64,000 nt of DNA from Polyangium sp. 15x6 (GTDB lineage: Bacteria; Myxococcota_A; Polyangia; Polyangiales; Polyangiaceae): assembly GCF_029960785.1 (NCBI RefSeq), contig NZ_JASBQE010000017.1, positions 62,001 through 126,000 on the forward strand, read 5' to 3'. Numbering within the stretch: position 1 is the first letter of the stretch; every line of letters starts with the position of its first letter. The notes below the pieces were generated by a model that worked only from the letters and a program-made list of their open reading frames with translations, did no database searches and had not been told where the DNA came from. The position numbers and the translations under genes are program-made. Of the stretch, positions 42,217 through 54,826 are shown in pieces.

Positions 42217-42839
42217 CAGGTCAAACCTTCGAGGTGGCCGCGGTCGTTGATGCAGAGGATGCGCACGGTGTCCTCGTGGCGCTCGACGCGCTGGACCGAG
42301 CAGTTGTCCACGCGGAAGACGACCGGCGGCGGCTGCTCCGAGGGCACGCCGAGCAGGTGGTAGAGGAGCTGGTTGATGGCCACGCCGTGGCTGACGAGCA
42401 CGATCCGGCCCTCGACGCCGCGGGCGAAGAGGCCCTCGACGAAGCCCGCGATCCGGGTCCTGCAGTCGACGTTCGACTCGCCGCCCGGGGGACGGAAGAG
42501 CGGGTCGCGCGCGAGGAGCGCGCGCCACACGTCGGGGTGGCGCGCCTCGATGTCGGCGAACGAAGTGCCGGTCAGGTCGCCGAAATTGCGTTCGCGCAGG
42601 GCCGGGTCCGCGACGAGCGGAACGCCTGATTTTTCGACGAGGGGCGCTGCCGTTTCCAGGGCCCGCGGCAGATCACTCGCGTAGATCGCGGTGACTGGCT
42701 TCTCCATGATCCGCCGGGCCACGGCCTCGGCTTCGCGGCGTCCGCGCTCGGTGAGGGGTGAGGGGCCGTGCCCCGTGAAGACACGATCGCGGTTCCCTTC
42801 CGACTGACCGTGGCGAACGATGATGAGTTCGATGTGCAT
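42216..42839 (-). CDS. histidine phosphatase family protein
   Basis: A 207-residue cytoplasmic phosphoglycerate mutase-like enzyme. The catalytic histidine is in LIIVRHGQSEGNRDRVFTGH, the second acid region is LRERNFGDLTG, and the second histidine is in IVLVSHGVAINQLLYHLLG; PLTERGRREAEAVARRI and YASDLPRALETAAPL are also typical. Such enzymes either shift or remove phosphate; without the mutase-specific features it is best called a phosphatase of unknown substrate. ATG 42839 gives the standard start right before the first strand. Single gene, minus strand. Confidence 0.9.
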   Translation of the reverse strand: MHIELIIVRHGQSEGNRDRVFTGHGPSPLTERGRREAEAVARRIMEKPVTAIYASDLPRALETAAPLVEKSGVPLVADPALRERNFGDLTGTSFADIEARHPDVWRALLARDPLFRPPGGESNVDCRTRIAGFVEGLFARGVEGRIVLVSHGVAINQLLYHLLGVPSEQPPPVVFRVDNCSVQRVERHEDTVRILCINDRGHLEGLT

Positions 42840-43048
42840 GGTGTGAGAGCGGCTGCGCTCGTGCTCAGCATAACGCGTCCGCAAGGGGTGAGGACCACGA
42901 GCCGCACGCATTGATGCCTGCAGGCATCGAGATGAATTCTTCTTCATGCAGCAGGATCGCGGCTCTTGTCGGGGTGACGCGCGGATCGACTGCTGGTACG
43001 GAACTTGATGGTAAACCGCGGTTGCATCCGATTGCTTGGAGAGGACGC

Positions 43049-46972
<3,924 letters not shown>

Positions 46973-46980
46973 GGCCATGA

Positions 46981-47014
46981 AAAAGGGGCTCGGCCTTTCG
47001 CGCCGAGCCCCTCC
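46981..47014. terminator. bidirectional terminator
   Basis: GGGGCTCGGC (46985-46994), loop CTTTCGC, GCCGAGCCCC (47002-47011), preceded by AAAA and followed by a pyrimidine run, between the convergent TSP3 and lipoprotein genes. Confidence 0.8.
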
Positions 47015-47043
47015 TTCCCCCGTTCATCTCTCCAAACCCGAGC

Positions 47044-48225
47044 TCACTTGCAGCAGAAGGTCACCGCGCCTTCGGGCGTGAGCTCTCCTGTCGGCGCGCC
47101 GCCCGTCGGGGCGCAGGAGCCGCTCGGCGTGGCCGCGACTTGCTGGATCGACCACGTGCTCGAGTCGAGCGGCGCGCTCACGTTCCTGCACGTGCCGCTG
47201 TCCACGGCGATCGGATTGTCGCCGCCGGCCATGCACTCGTCGTAGTCGAAGAAGCGGTATTGCCCGCCCATGCACGTCGTGTCGGGCTCGCACGCGCACG
47301 CAGAGCACGCGCGCGTGTCCGTGGCGCTCTTGTAACTCACGACCTGCGTGAAGCCGGCGGGGCATGCGTGCTCGCCCTCCTGACGGAGGCAGAGGCTCTC
47401 CGTGGACGTGGGCTTCGGCGCGCACGCCGAGCCGGCGCCGCAGCCGCCGTTCGAGGTCTTGGCGTCGCACACCGTGATCTTGCCGGCGAAGGGCTCCTTG
47501 TTCTGGAACTCGCTCACGGAGGGCGGACAACTCCCGGGCTCGGTCACCATCGCGGACCCGTTCAGGCGGCACGAGAGGTTGATGGCGAAGCCGAGCAGGT
47601 CCGTCGGTTTGGCGCAGGCCCCGTTCTGGAACGCGCCGGTCCAGTTCTGGCCGCCGCCGAAGCAACCGGTCGAGTTCGGATGACACTGCAGCCCCGGCGT
47701 CGAGCACGCCGCGCCTTGCAGATCCCCGCACGTACACGCCGAACACTCGGCCGCGCCCGCGGGATCCGTGAAGAGCTCCTCGGGCACGAAGCCGGGTTCG
47801 CAGGACGCGGGCGTCGCGTCTCCTTCCGCGGTCCACGCGTACGACCACCCCGCCGGTGCGTCATCCACGCAGGTAAAACCCTCCGTGCAATCGGCGTCCG
47901 CGCAGTCGACATCGCCGTCGCCGTCGTTGTCCGCGCCGTCGAGGCAGTCCTCGGTCCCGCTCATCCCGGCGCCCGCGCCGCCTTGTCCGCCGCCGCCTGG
48001 TCCGCCGCCGCCTGGTCCGCCGCCGCCTGGTCCGCCGGAGCCGCCGGGGCCCGCGTTCGTGGTGTTCCCTGCGCCGGCGCTCCCGCCGGTCTGGAACACG
48101 TCGGACGTATCGGTGCCGCATCCGAAGAGCGAGGCGCCGAGCAGGGTGAGCGCGCCGCCTGCGAGGGCGGTGGAGGCGACGATGGAGAGACGCAATGTGC
48201 GACGAGGCCGAACGCGGGTGAACAT
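47044..48225 (-). CDS. Cys-rich lipoprotein with Gly-rich linker
   Basis: A 393-residue lipoprotein (LTLLGASLFGCGTDT). The linker (GGPGGGGPGGGGPGGGG) is encoded by tandem 15-bp units near 47990-48040. Next is a short calcium-type motif, TEDCLDGADNDGDGDVDCAD, like TSP3 or EF-type loops found in myxobacterial proteins, then a disulphide-rich body (EPGFVPEEL ... ECSACTCGDLQGAACS ... RACSACACEPDTTC) ending CAPTGGAPTGEL...TFCCK. The end and the C-x2-C-x-C cores are shared with the 28065-29168 protein, so they are paralogues. No function known. Single gene, ATG 48225. Confidence 0.75.
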   Translation of the reverse strand: MFTRVRPRRTLRLSIVASTALAGGALTLLGASLFGCGTDTSDVFQTGGSAGAGNTTNAGPGGSGGPGGGGPGGGGPGGGGQGGAGAGMSGTEDCLDGADNDGDGDVDCADADCTEGFTCVDDAPAGWSYAWTAEGDATPASCEPGFVPEELFTDPAGAAECSACTCGDLQGAACSTPGLQCHPNSTGCFGGGQNWTGAFQNGACAKPTDLLGFAINLSCRLNGSAMVTEPGSCPPSVSEFQNKEPFAGKITVCDAKTSNGGCGAGSACAPKPTSTESLCLRQEGEHACPAGFTQVVSYKSATDTRACSACACEPDTTCMGGQYRFFDYDECMAGGDNPIAVDSGTCRNVSAPLDSSTWSIQQVAATPSGSCAPTGGAPTGELTPEGAVTFCCK

Positions 48226-48388
48226 GGTTAAGCTCCCGGGTTTCCGAAGGATTCGAACGACCCCGAGAGATACCGTGAAACGTGGGATTCGAGAAGGATC
48301 GTCGCGCGCCCTACTGCATCCATTGCGCGAGGGGACGACTGCCCTTAGCATCGCGGGCCTCGCGGACCCCCCGCGCGTTTTTTTCTCG

Positions 48389-48949
48389 ATGACGATGGCC
48401 TTGTCTGCGGTTCCGCGTCCTTTCCAGGTCCAGCTCGTGCCGCCTCGCGCGGCTCATGCGCAGCTCTGGTTCGGCTGGCGTAGCGAGGCGCACGCCCAAA
48501 GGCACATGCCGATCGAGCCCTGGTCGGTCGACGCGCTGCGCCGCCGCCTCGTCGCATCGACGCCGGACCTCTCGGACCCGGAGAAGCAGGAGCACCGCTG
48601 GATGGTGCAGTGGCAGGAAGAGTGCGTGGGGATCGTCTCGATCCTGCGGCCGAGCTTCCGCCTCGGCCACGCCGAGCTCAGCTACCACGTCGCGCAGGCC
48701 TACCATCGCCGAGGAATCGCCACGCAGGCGGTGGCGGCGCTCGTCGATCGTGTCTTCGAGCAGACCGACCTCGCGCGGCTCTACGCCTACATCAGCGAGC
48801 CGAACCGCCCCTCGCGCAGGCTCGCGGAGAAGCTCGGCTTCGTACTCGAGGGCACGCTGCGCGAGCATTTCATGATCCACGGCCGCCGCGTGGATCAGTG
48901 CGTGTACGGCCTGCTCCGCCGCGAGTGGAGTTCGCCGCGCAAGCGCTGA
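48389..48949 (+). CDS. GNAT acetyltransferase, RimJ/RimL-like
   Basis: A 186-residue cytoplasmic GNAT of the RimJ/RimL type. Motif A is LSYHVAQAYHRRGIATQAVA (acetyl-CoA loop R-R-G-I-A); the C-terminal part is NRPSRRLAEKLGFVLEGTLR followed by EHFMIHGRRVDQCVYGLLRR, typical of enzymes that acetylate N-termini of proteins or small-molecule amines. An early WFGWRSEAHAQRHMPIEPWS matches the start of the domain. The substrate is unknown. ATG 48389 is used; ATG 48395 is equally possible. It converges on the acyltransferase gene with a six-base gap. Confidence 0.85.
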   Translation: MTMALSAVPRPFQVQLVPPRAAHAQLWFGWRSEAHAQRHMPIEPWSVDALRRRLVASTPDLSDPEKQEHRWMVQWQEECVGIVSILRPSFRLGHAELSYHVAQAYHRRGIATQAVAALVDRVFEQTDLARLYAYISEPNRPSRRLAEKLGFVLEGTLREHFMIHGRRVDQCVYGLLRREWSSPRKR

Positions 48950-48954
48950 GCTCG

Positions 48955-49833
48955 TCAGCCGATGACGGGGTACTTGCGCTCGTCGTAGAGCTCGCCGAGG
49001 CGCTTGCGCATGCGGCCGACGACGAGGTCGAAGCCGGCCTGCACGATCTCCGGATCGGAGGCATGGTGCGGCGAGAGATCCCTTCCAAGCGCCTCGGAGA
49101 GGTGGATCGGGGGCAGGACCTCGGTCGTGATCTTCGCGGGCAGCGGGATTTGCGGCAGGAACGGCAGCGCCCAGATGCCCCACGGCAGCCCCGCGAGGAT
49201 CGGCCAGATGTCGGCGGAGCGCACGATCTTCGGGATTCCGATCGCCTTCGCGAACTCGTGTCCGCCGGAGAGGACGACGACGGTCTCGTGCGAGCCGGCG
49301 GAGACCACGGGCGTGATGGGCAGGTTCCAGCGGATTGCCTGCGCGATGAAGCCTTTGCGTCCGCCGAGGTCGATGTTCGCGCGGTGCCAGAAGGGGCGGA
49401 ACGACTCGCGGGCGGCGCCGGGGAAAATCAGGACGGATTGCCCGCGCTCGAGCACGGCGTCCATGGCCTTGCGGTCGGCGCGGAGCAGCCCCGAATCCGC
49501 GAGCAGCTTGGAGAACGGATCCCACAGGCTATGCAGGAGATCGTGCGTGAGGACGTAGAGCGGACGGTCGAAACCGAAATGGTCGTACCAGTGGACCCCG
49601 AGGCAGAGACCATTGATCGGCAGCACGCCGCCATCGTGATGGGAGACGATGATCGTCTGGGACGACGGGAGTCGCTCGGCGCCTCGAATCTCGCTACGGA
49701 AATACGATTTCACGATCCGCGAGATGATGCGGTGCGAGCGCTGGACGACCTCGGTCCGGATCTCGGGAACGGTATGGCCGTATTTTCGGGAGGTGCGGGG
49801 CGCGCTCGAATGCTGCGCGACTTCGGATTTCAT
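48955..49833 (-). CDS. lysophospholipid acyltransferase family protein
   Basis: A 292-residue protein of the PlsC-like acyltransferase superfamily. The catalytic block is TIIVSHHDGGVLPINGLCLG, where the usual N-H-x4-D is replaced by S-H-H-D-G-G; motif III reads LIFPGAARESFRPFWHRAN, of the PG-x-R-E style of DGAT2-type enzymes, not the EGTR of PlsC; ITPVVSAGSHET supplies the last block. Such enzymes acylate glycerolipids or wax alcohols at the membrane face. The acceptor is unknown. It overlaps the upstream hydrolase by ATGA, so the two form an operon, probably in lipid metabolism. Confidence 0.8.
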   Translation of the reverse strand: MKSEVAQHSSAPRTSRKYGHTVPEIRTEVVQRSHRIISRIVKSYFRSEIRGAERLPSSQTIIVSHHDGGVLPINGLCLGVHWYDHFGFDRPLYVLTHDLLHSLWDPFSKLLADSGLLRADRKAMDAVLERGQSVLIFPGAARESFRPFWHRANIDLGGRKGFIAQAIRWNLPITPVVSAGSHETVVVLSGGHEFAKAIGIPKIVRSADIWPILAGLPWGIWALPFLPQIPLPAKITTEVLPPIHLSEALGRDLSPHHASDPEIVQAGFDLVVGRMRKRLGELYDERKYPVIG

Positions 49834-50765
49834 GCGGGAATCGTCCTGGTCACCTCGGGCACGATCACGGAGCCGAAGAAACCCTCGATCGTCCGGACGA
49901 CCTCGTCCGGGCATTCGATCATGGGCAAGTGGCCGCACCCAGGAATGACTCTCATTATAACCCTCGGTAGCTTGGCTGCCACCTCGGCCGCGCTCTCCCG
50001 CGGAATCAATCGGTCTCGCTCTCCCCATACGACCAGGACTGGCATACGGAAGAGATGCGCATTTTCCAGGATCGTCGGGGACACCAGATCTCTCGCCAGG
50101 TCGTGAAACACCTTCGCCATTTCGTCCATGGTCGGTTGAATGGGCCGGTCGAGAGAGTCCCTCACGAATTTCTCGGTATACGTGTTTCGAGCGACGAACA
50201 CGTGTTCGAGCATCGGCATCGCCAGGCGGTCGAGCGTGCGCGACAGGAGCCACGGCTGAAGCAGCGTCTCGGCGAGCCACGGGGTGAACGACGGGTACCT
50301 GCGCATCCCCGCCGAGCCGATGAGGACGAGCCGCTCGACCCGATCGGGCGCACGGAGCGCCGCCTGCGCCACGACCTGCCCCCCGGCCGAGTGCCCGACG
50401 AGCGTCACCCGGCGCATCCCACGCTCATCCAGCCATTCCAGGAGCGTGTCGGCGTAGCCGTCGATCGTGTTCCGCGTCGTCGGTTTGTACGAGAGCCCGC
50501 AGCCCGGAAGATCGAGCCCAGCGAGGCGAAATCGCCCCTCGAAGGGCTTCACGACATGCTCGAAGTGCGTGAAATCACCCACGAGTCCGTGGACGAACAC
50601 CACGCCTTCTCCCTCTCCTGCGTCGAAGTAAGCGACGCTCCCACGCCGGAGCGCGGCGAAGCGCGTAGGGAACGGAAACGACTGCGAACGCCCCTGACCC
50701 TGACCACCCGTTACGACCACGGGGCGGAGGGTACTGACGAGCCGGGCGACGTCGAGCGAAACCAT
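49830..50765 (-). CDS. alpha/beta hydrolase
   Basis: A 311-residue alpha/beta hydrolase. The oxyanion region is VVFVHGLVGDFTHFEHVV, nucleophile Ser in VTLVGHSAGGQVVAQAAL, acid in VLVVWGERDRLIPRES and His in VIPGCGHLPMIECPDEVV, all intact. A lid region (about 190-240) is present. The sequence is closest in feel to lipases/esterases and haloperoxidase-type hydrolases. Coupled by overlap with an acyltransferase, it may free or edit acyl groups; that is inference. No signal peptide is evident, though the N-terminus is longer than usual. Confidence 0.88.
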   Translation of the reverse strand: MVSLDVARLVSTLRPVVVTGGQGQGRSQSFPFPTRFAALRRGSVAYFDAGEGEGVVFVHGLVGDFTHFEHVVKPFEGRFRLAGLDLPGCGLSYKPTTRNTIDGYADTLLEWLDERGMRRVTLVGHSAGGQVVAQAALRAPDRVERLVLIGSAGMRRYPSFTPWLAETLLQPWLLSRTLDRLAMPMLEHVFVARNTYTEKFVRDSLDRPIQPTMDEMAKVFHDLARDLVSPTILENAHLFRMPVLVVWGERDRLIPRESAAEVAAKLPRVIMRVIPGCGHLPMIECPDEVVRTIEGFFGSVIVPEVTRTIPA

Positions 50766-50944
50766 TCGGCATGACGCGTCCGGGTCGGGTCACGCGCCGC
50801 GCCGAACCCGTGAAATATTGCCCACATCACGCAAGCACACGAAGGAAAGCTTTTTCGAGGATGCACGTGGGGGCTCGACGGCGCGGCCACATGGAAGTAC
50901 ATACGCCGCTCGCTCGGCCTCGATCCGGGGCTGGAACGGGCAAG

Positions 50945-51511
50945 ATGACACCTCCTCGAAATCGCCGACGGTTGGCCTCTCCTCGGGTGGAATCGGAAAA
51001 CCACGGCGAGCCGGGCTTCGTGCTCGCTAGCCGCGACGCGCAGGTCGATTGGGTCTTCGAGATCCTGTTCGGCAAGGGCGCGCTCGACAGGGACGATGCG
51101 GTCGGGCAGGTGCTCGACGGGCTCGTCTTGCTCGGCCTCGCCGACGAGGAAGACGAAGCGAAGAAGGCCAAAGCGCGCGTCGCCGTGGAGCGGGCGATCG
51201 ACAACGGCCTGCGCGCGGGGCGCTTCGATCGGCCGAAGCGCGGCCAGATCCGGGCCATTCGTCCCGATGCGAAGGACTATTCGTCCGAGGATTGGACGCT
51301 CTGCCTGATGAACGCGCTCGACCGCGAGCCGACCGATCGTGACGCGGCCTTGCGCTTCGCCGCGTACTGGGCGGCGTCGAACACGGGTCTCTCCTTTGCG
51401 CGTTTGCAGCGTGGCGGCTCGATCTTGACGGGCCTCGACGCCGCGCTCGAGTCGGCGCTGCAGCGTGGTCGCTTCCTCGACGTGGGCGGCGGCTGCGTGC
51501 GCAAGGTCTGA
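50945..51511 (+). CDS. hypothetical protein
   Basis: A 188-residue soluble protein with no signal peptide. Core: QVDWVFEILFGKGALDRDDA, VLDGLVLLGLADEEDE, ARVAVERAIDNGLRAGRF, WTLCLMNALDREPTDRDA and FAAYWAASNTGLSFARLQRG. Mostly helical; no family recognised. Because upstream frame stays open, the start is uncertain; ATG 50945 gives the first protein-like residues. It may be co-transcribed with the permease gene 31 bases downstream. Confidence 0.55.
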   Translation: MTPPRNRRRLASPRVESENHGEPGFVLASRDAQVDWVFEILFGKGALDRDDAVGQVLDGLVLLGLADEEDEAKKAKARVAVERAIDNGLRAGRFDRPKRGQIRAIRPDAKDYSSEDWTLCLMNALDREPTDRDAALRFAAYWAASNTGLSFARLQRGGSILTGLDAALESALQRGRFLDVGGGCVRKV

Positions 51512-51542
51512 CAACCGATCGCTTCGTGATACGTTCCGCGCC

Positions 51543-52487
51543 ATGTTCGGCCGGATCGGCGTCATCGCCCTGAACACGTACCGCGAGTCGGTGCGCGCGC
51601 GCATCCTGCTCGGGCTCGCGGTCGTGGCCTTCTTCGTGTCGCTCTACTCGCTCGTGGTCGGCGCCTTCACGCTGAAGAACGCGCCGCGCGTCGTGAGTGA
51701 CCTCGGCGCGGCGTCGATCTCGATCTTCAGCTTGCTCGTGGCGATCGTCATCGGCGCGACCTCGCTCTACCGCGAGCTCGAACAGAAGACGCTCTTTCCG
51801 ATCCTGGCCCGGCCGATCCGCCGCAGCGAGTACCTCGTCGGCAAATACCTCGGCACGCTGCTCACGATCGCGGTCTTCGTCATGGCCGACGCGGGCCTCG
51901 TGCTCCTGCTCAGCGCGGGCCTCGGCGCGGGCGACTCGGCCGCGCACCTCTCTCGCATCGCGGGCGGCGGGCTCGGCTGGCTCGTGCTCATGGGCCTCGT
52001 CGGATGGCGAATCCCGGAGATGCGCACCTACGGCGTGATTCCGTGGGCCGCGGGCATGCTCGTGCTCGGCGTGGTCCTCTCGGGTGTCGCGCCGGACGAG
52101 CGGCGCGTCGTGCTCGCGTCGAGCGTGCTCACGCTCCTCGAGATCGCCATCGTCGCCGCGGCGGCCACGCTCTTCGCCTCGTTCTCCACGCCGTTTCTGT
52201 CGGCGCTCTTGACGCTCGGCGTGTGGATCGTGGGCCGGCAGGCCGACAGCCTTTCGAGGCTGCCCGTGAAGCAATTCGGACAGCAAATACACGACATGGG
52301 TGTCGTGCTTTCGAAGATCGTCCCGAACCTGCAAATCTTCGTGCCGCCGCGGCCGCTGCTCGTGGGCGCGGCGATCGACGTGAAGTTGTCTTCGTACCTC
52401 GGCATGGCCTCGCTCACGTCGCTCGGCTGGTCGGTGGGGCTTTTGGCCGTGGCTGCGCTCGTCTTCAACGAGCGTGATTTCCTGTGA
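51543..52487 (+). CDS. ABC-2 type transporter permease
   Basis: A 314-residue membrane protein: N-terminal NTYRESVRARILLGLAVVAF starts the first helix as in ABC-2 permeases, followed by about six helices (SISIFSLLVAIVIGATSLY; LGTLLTIAVFVMADAGLVLL; GLGWLVLMGLVGWRI; GMLVLGVVLSGVA; LLEIAIVAAAATLFASFSTP; WSVGLLAVAALVFNERDFL). The ELEQKTLFPILARPIRRSEY stretch after helix 2 is the coupling signature of this family. Partner ATPase is not in the window; no ABC ATPase gene lies upstream. Cargo unknown. It overlaps the next gene by GTGA. Confidence 0.85.
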   Translation: MFGRIGVIALNTYRESVRARILLGLAVVAFFVSLYSLVVGAFTLKNAPRVVSDLGAASISIFSLLVAIVIGATSLYRELEQKTLFPILARPIRRSEYLVGKYLGTLLTIAVFVMADAGLVLLLSAGLGAGDSAAHLSRIAGGGLGWLVLMGLVGWRIPEMRTYGVIPWAAGMLVLGVVLSGVAPDERRVVLASSVLTLLEIAIVAAAATLFASFSTPFLSALLTLGVWIVGRQADSLSRLPVKQFGQQIHDMGVVLSKIVPNLQIFVPPRPLLVGAAIDVKLSSYLGMASLTSLGWSVGLLAVAALVFNERDFL

Positions 52488-53182
52488 GCGACGCGGCCCC
52501 CACGACTTCGATTTCTCCCGAGCGCGCGCGCTTCGTCACGCGCGTCGTGCGCGCGCTCGGGGCCGCGGCGATCGTCGGGCTCCTCGTCGGCGCGGTGACG
52601 GCGCGCGTCGTGTGGTCGGGCGAGTCGGAGATCGCCGAGAGCACGGCGGCTTTGCGGCGCGGCGATGCGTACGAGGCCACGGTGCGGGCGCGGAGGGCCG
52701 CGGGCTGGTATGCGCCGGGCGCGCCGCACGTGCGGGTCGCCTACGAGCGGCTCGCGTCGATTGCCACGACGGCGGAAGGTCTCGGCGATCGGGATCTCGC
52801 GCTCCTCGCCTGGCGCGGCGTCCGCACGGCGGCGATCGAGACGCGCTGGCTGCTCGTGCCGCACAAGGAGGACCTCGACCGCGCGAACCTGGCCATCGCG
52901 CGGATCGAGGCCGCGGCGCCGCGTCCGCCGGGCACGCGGACCGAGCCGCCGCAGCGCATCGAAGAAAAGCAGCTCGCGGCGCTGCTCCGTGACGAGGCTC
53001 CGCGCACGCCGTGGGTCGTCCTCCTGCTCGTCGCGTTCGTCGCGTGGGCGGGCGGCGCGGCGTGGGCCGTGCGCCGTTCGAGCGCCTCTCCGGACGGCAT
53101 CGACCTCGCGCGGGCGCGGGCGGGCGTGTTCGTCGCGCTGGCCGGCGTGCTCTTGTGGGTGCTCGCGCTCTGGCGCGCTTGA
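52484..53182 (+). CDS. orphan membrane protein coupled to the ABC permease
   Basis: A 232-residue protein with an N-terminal helix (ALGAAAIVGLLVGAVTARVV), a periplasmic helical domain (AESTAALRRGDAYEATVRAR ... GDRDLALLAWRGVRTAAIET) that looks TPR-like, and two C-terminal helices (WVVLLLVAFVAWAGGAAWAV; VFVALAGVLLWVLALW). GTG 52484 overlaps the permease stop, so both are translated together and the protein is probably an accessory subunit of the exporter. No family name. Confidence 0.65.
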   Translation: MSDAAPTTSISPERARFVTRVVRALGAAAIVGLLVGAVTARVVWSGESEIAESTAALRRGDAYEATVRARRAAGWYAPGAPHVRVAYERLASIATTAEGLGDRDLALLAWRGVRTAAIETRWLLVPHKEDLDRANLAIARIEAAAPRPPGTRTEPPQRIEEKQLAALLRDEAPRTPWVVLLLVAFVAWAGGAAWAVRRSSASPDGIDLARARAGVFVALAGVLLWVLALWRA

Positions 53183-53183
53183 T

Positions 53184-54068
53184 TCAGGGTTTGGCGAGGC
53201 TTATCTCCGCGGGCGCGCCCGTCACGGGCGAGGACGCGACGACGGGCGAGGGCAGGAGCTTCGGCCGCGGCTGCGCGCCGTGCGTGGCGTCGGCGAAGGC
53301 CACGAGCGCGTTCGTCTGCACGTGCACGCGCTTGGCGAGCGAGCGCGCCCCATCGGCGGCGATCTTCCCTTGCTCCTCCTTGTGCGAGCGCGCCGCGCCG
53401 ATCATCTGCTCCTTCTTCGACACGCGCAGCGGCTCGGTCACCGAAAACAGGATCGTCCCCGTGCGTACGTCGAGGAAATCGGCCTGGGCGATCCCCTGGC
53501 TCTCGACGGTCACGCCCGGCGCGAAGAACATGCCGAGCACGGTCGGATAGAGCCACGCCCAGCCGTTCAGGTGCGTGCTGTCCTCGAAGCGCTCCGAATA
53601 AAGCACGAGATACCGCAGCCGGTAGCGGGCGGCGATCACGCGCAGCCCCTCGATTCCGCCCACGTTCGGCAGGTCCGTCGAGATGTCCGTGACCTGCGAG
53701 AAATGCGGATTTCCCGCGAGCGCCTTGGCGAAATGGTGCGACGCCGTGTTGCGGAGGCCGAGGGACGGCGATCCTTTGGGATCAAAGGGTTCGGCCAGGG
53801 GAATCACGCCAATGCGCGCCGGGAGCTGCAGATCGATCGGCGCTTCGAGCACGGTTTGCAGGTCCTGCTCGGTGAGCGCGCCGGTCACGTCCTTCGTGAA
53901 GTACGAGCGCTGGAGCGCGGGCGCGGTGGGCGCGACCATTTCGGGCCGCGCGGCGGCGTAGGCCTGGGGCTCGGCCACGGGCGACGGCGCGCCGCCGCAG
54001 CCGGCGAGAAGGGCGATCGAGGCGAGGACGGGGGCTACTATCGAGGCGAGGCGGGTCGGGGCGATCAT
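53184..54068 (-). CDS. lipoprotein, rhombotail-like
   Basis: A 294-residue lipoprotein (SIALLAGCGGAP, Cys24). Its core (IDLQLPARIGVIPLAEPFDP ... HHFAKALAGNPHFSQVTDIS ... LRVIAARYRLRYLVLYSERF ... LYPTVLGMFFAPGVTVESQG ... ADFLDVRTGTILFSVTEPLR) has the order seen in rhombotail lipoproteins: LP-x-R-[IV]-G, a helix, a Y-x-x-Y-x-x-[LV]-x-L strand, a hydrophobic segment and a closing TGxxLF strand. I give the family tentatively. Function unknown. It converges on the 52484-53182 gene with one base between stops. Confidence 0.65.
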   Translation of the reverse strand: MIAPTRLASIVAPVLASIALLAGCGGAPSPVAEPQAYAAARPEMVAPTAPALQRSYFTKDVTGALTEQDLQTVLEAPIDLQLPARIGVIPLAEPFDPKGSPSLGLRNTASHHFAKALAGNPHFSQVTDISTDLPNVGGIEGLRVIAARYRLRYLVLYSERFEDSTHLNGWAWLYPTVLGMFFAPGVTVESQGIAQADFLDVRTGTILFSVTEPLRVSKKEQMIGAARSHKEEQGKIAADGARSLAKRVHVQTNALVAFADATHGAQPRPKLLPSPVVASSPVTGAPAEISLAKP

Positions 54069-54137
54069 GGCGGGTATCCGTTCTCCGTGGCGTGTGCATG
54101 GGAACGGGATCGCCGCCTTCGCCTTACACGGCGATCG

Positions 54138-54692
54138 TCAGGCGCGCGCGAGGGGCGCGAAGAGCAGCTTCTGGTAATGGGCGAGCTCCTCGATCGATTC
54201 GCGGATGTCGTCGAGCGCGCGGTGCGTCTCCTTTTTCTTCGGCGCCTGCCGCTCTGGACACCACCGCTTCACGAGCTCCTTCAGCGTGGACACGTCGATC
54301 ATGCGGTAATGCAGGTGCGCCACGAACGCGGGCATGTAGCGGTCGAGGAACTCGCGGTCCTTCCAGACGGAGTTGCCGCAGAGCGGCGCCGTCCCCTTCG
54401 TCACGTGCTTCTGCACGAAGGCGAGCGTCTGCGCGGCGGCGTCGTCGAGGGTGACCTTCGAGGTCGGGATCCGTTCGAGCAGCCCCGAGCGCGCGTGCAG
54501 CTCGCGGACGAAGTCGTTCATCGTGGCGAGCACCTCGGGCGGCTGATGGATGACGAGGTTCGGCCCTTCCTCCACGACGCGAAGGTTACAGTCCGTGATG
54601 ATCGTCGCGATCTCGACGATCGCGCAGCGCTGTGGATCGAGCCCTGTCATCTCGAGGTCCACCCACACGAGGCGGTCCGACGGTTCGGCCAT
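54138..54692 (-). CDS. orn: oligoribonuclease
   Basis: A 184-residue DEDDh exonuclease that degrades 2- to 5-mer RNA to mononucleotides and so completes RNA turnover; it also clears pGpG formed from cyclic di-GMP. Motifs: LVWVDLEMTGLDP (ExoI, D and E), HARSGLLERI, CGNSVWKDREFLDRYMP (ExoII) and HRALDDIRESIEEL (ExoIII, H-x4-D). The length (about 180) is normal. ATG 54692 is the usual start MAEPSDRLVWVDLE; six more residues are possible from 54710. It is divergent from the metal exporter gene and is typically essential or important for growth. Confidence 0.93.
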   Translation of the reverse strand: MAEPSDRLVWVDLEMTGLDPQRCAIVEIATIITDCNLRVVEEGPNLVIHQPPEVLATMNDFVRELHARSGLLERIPTSKVTLDDAAAQTLAFVQKHVTKGTAPLCGNSVWKDREFLDRYMPAFVAHLHYRMIDVSTLKELVKRWCPERQAPKKKETHRALDDIRESIEELAHYQKLLFAPLARA

Positions 54693-54826
54693 GGGGCGGA
54701 GCATAGTCAACGAAGCCCGCCCCCCGCCAAGTTTTGACCCGCTCGGCTCGCCCGCGTGCGCGTCCTCGCGCCCGAGCGCGTCGATCGGTGCCTTCGCCCG
54801 CTCCCGGATGGACTACCCTCCCGGCC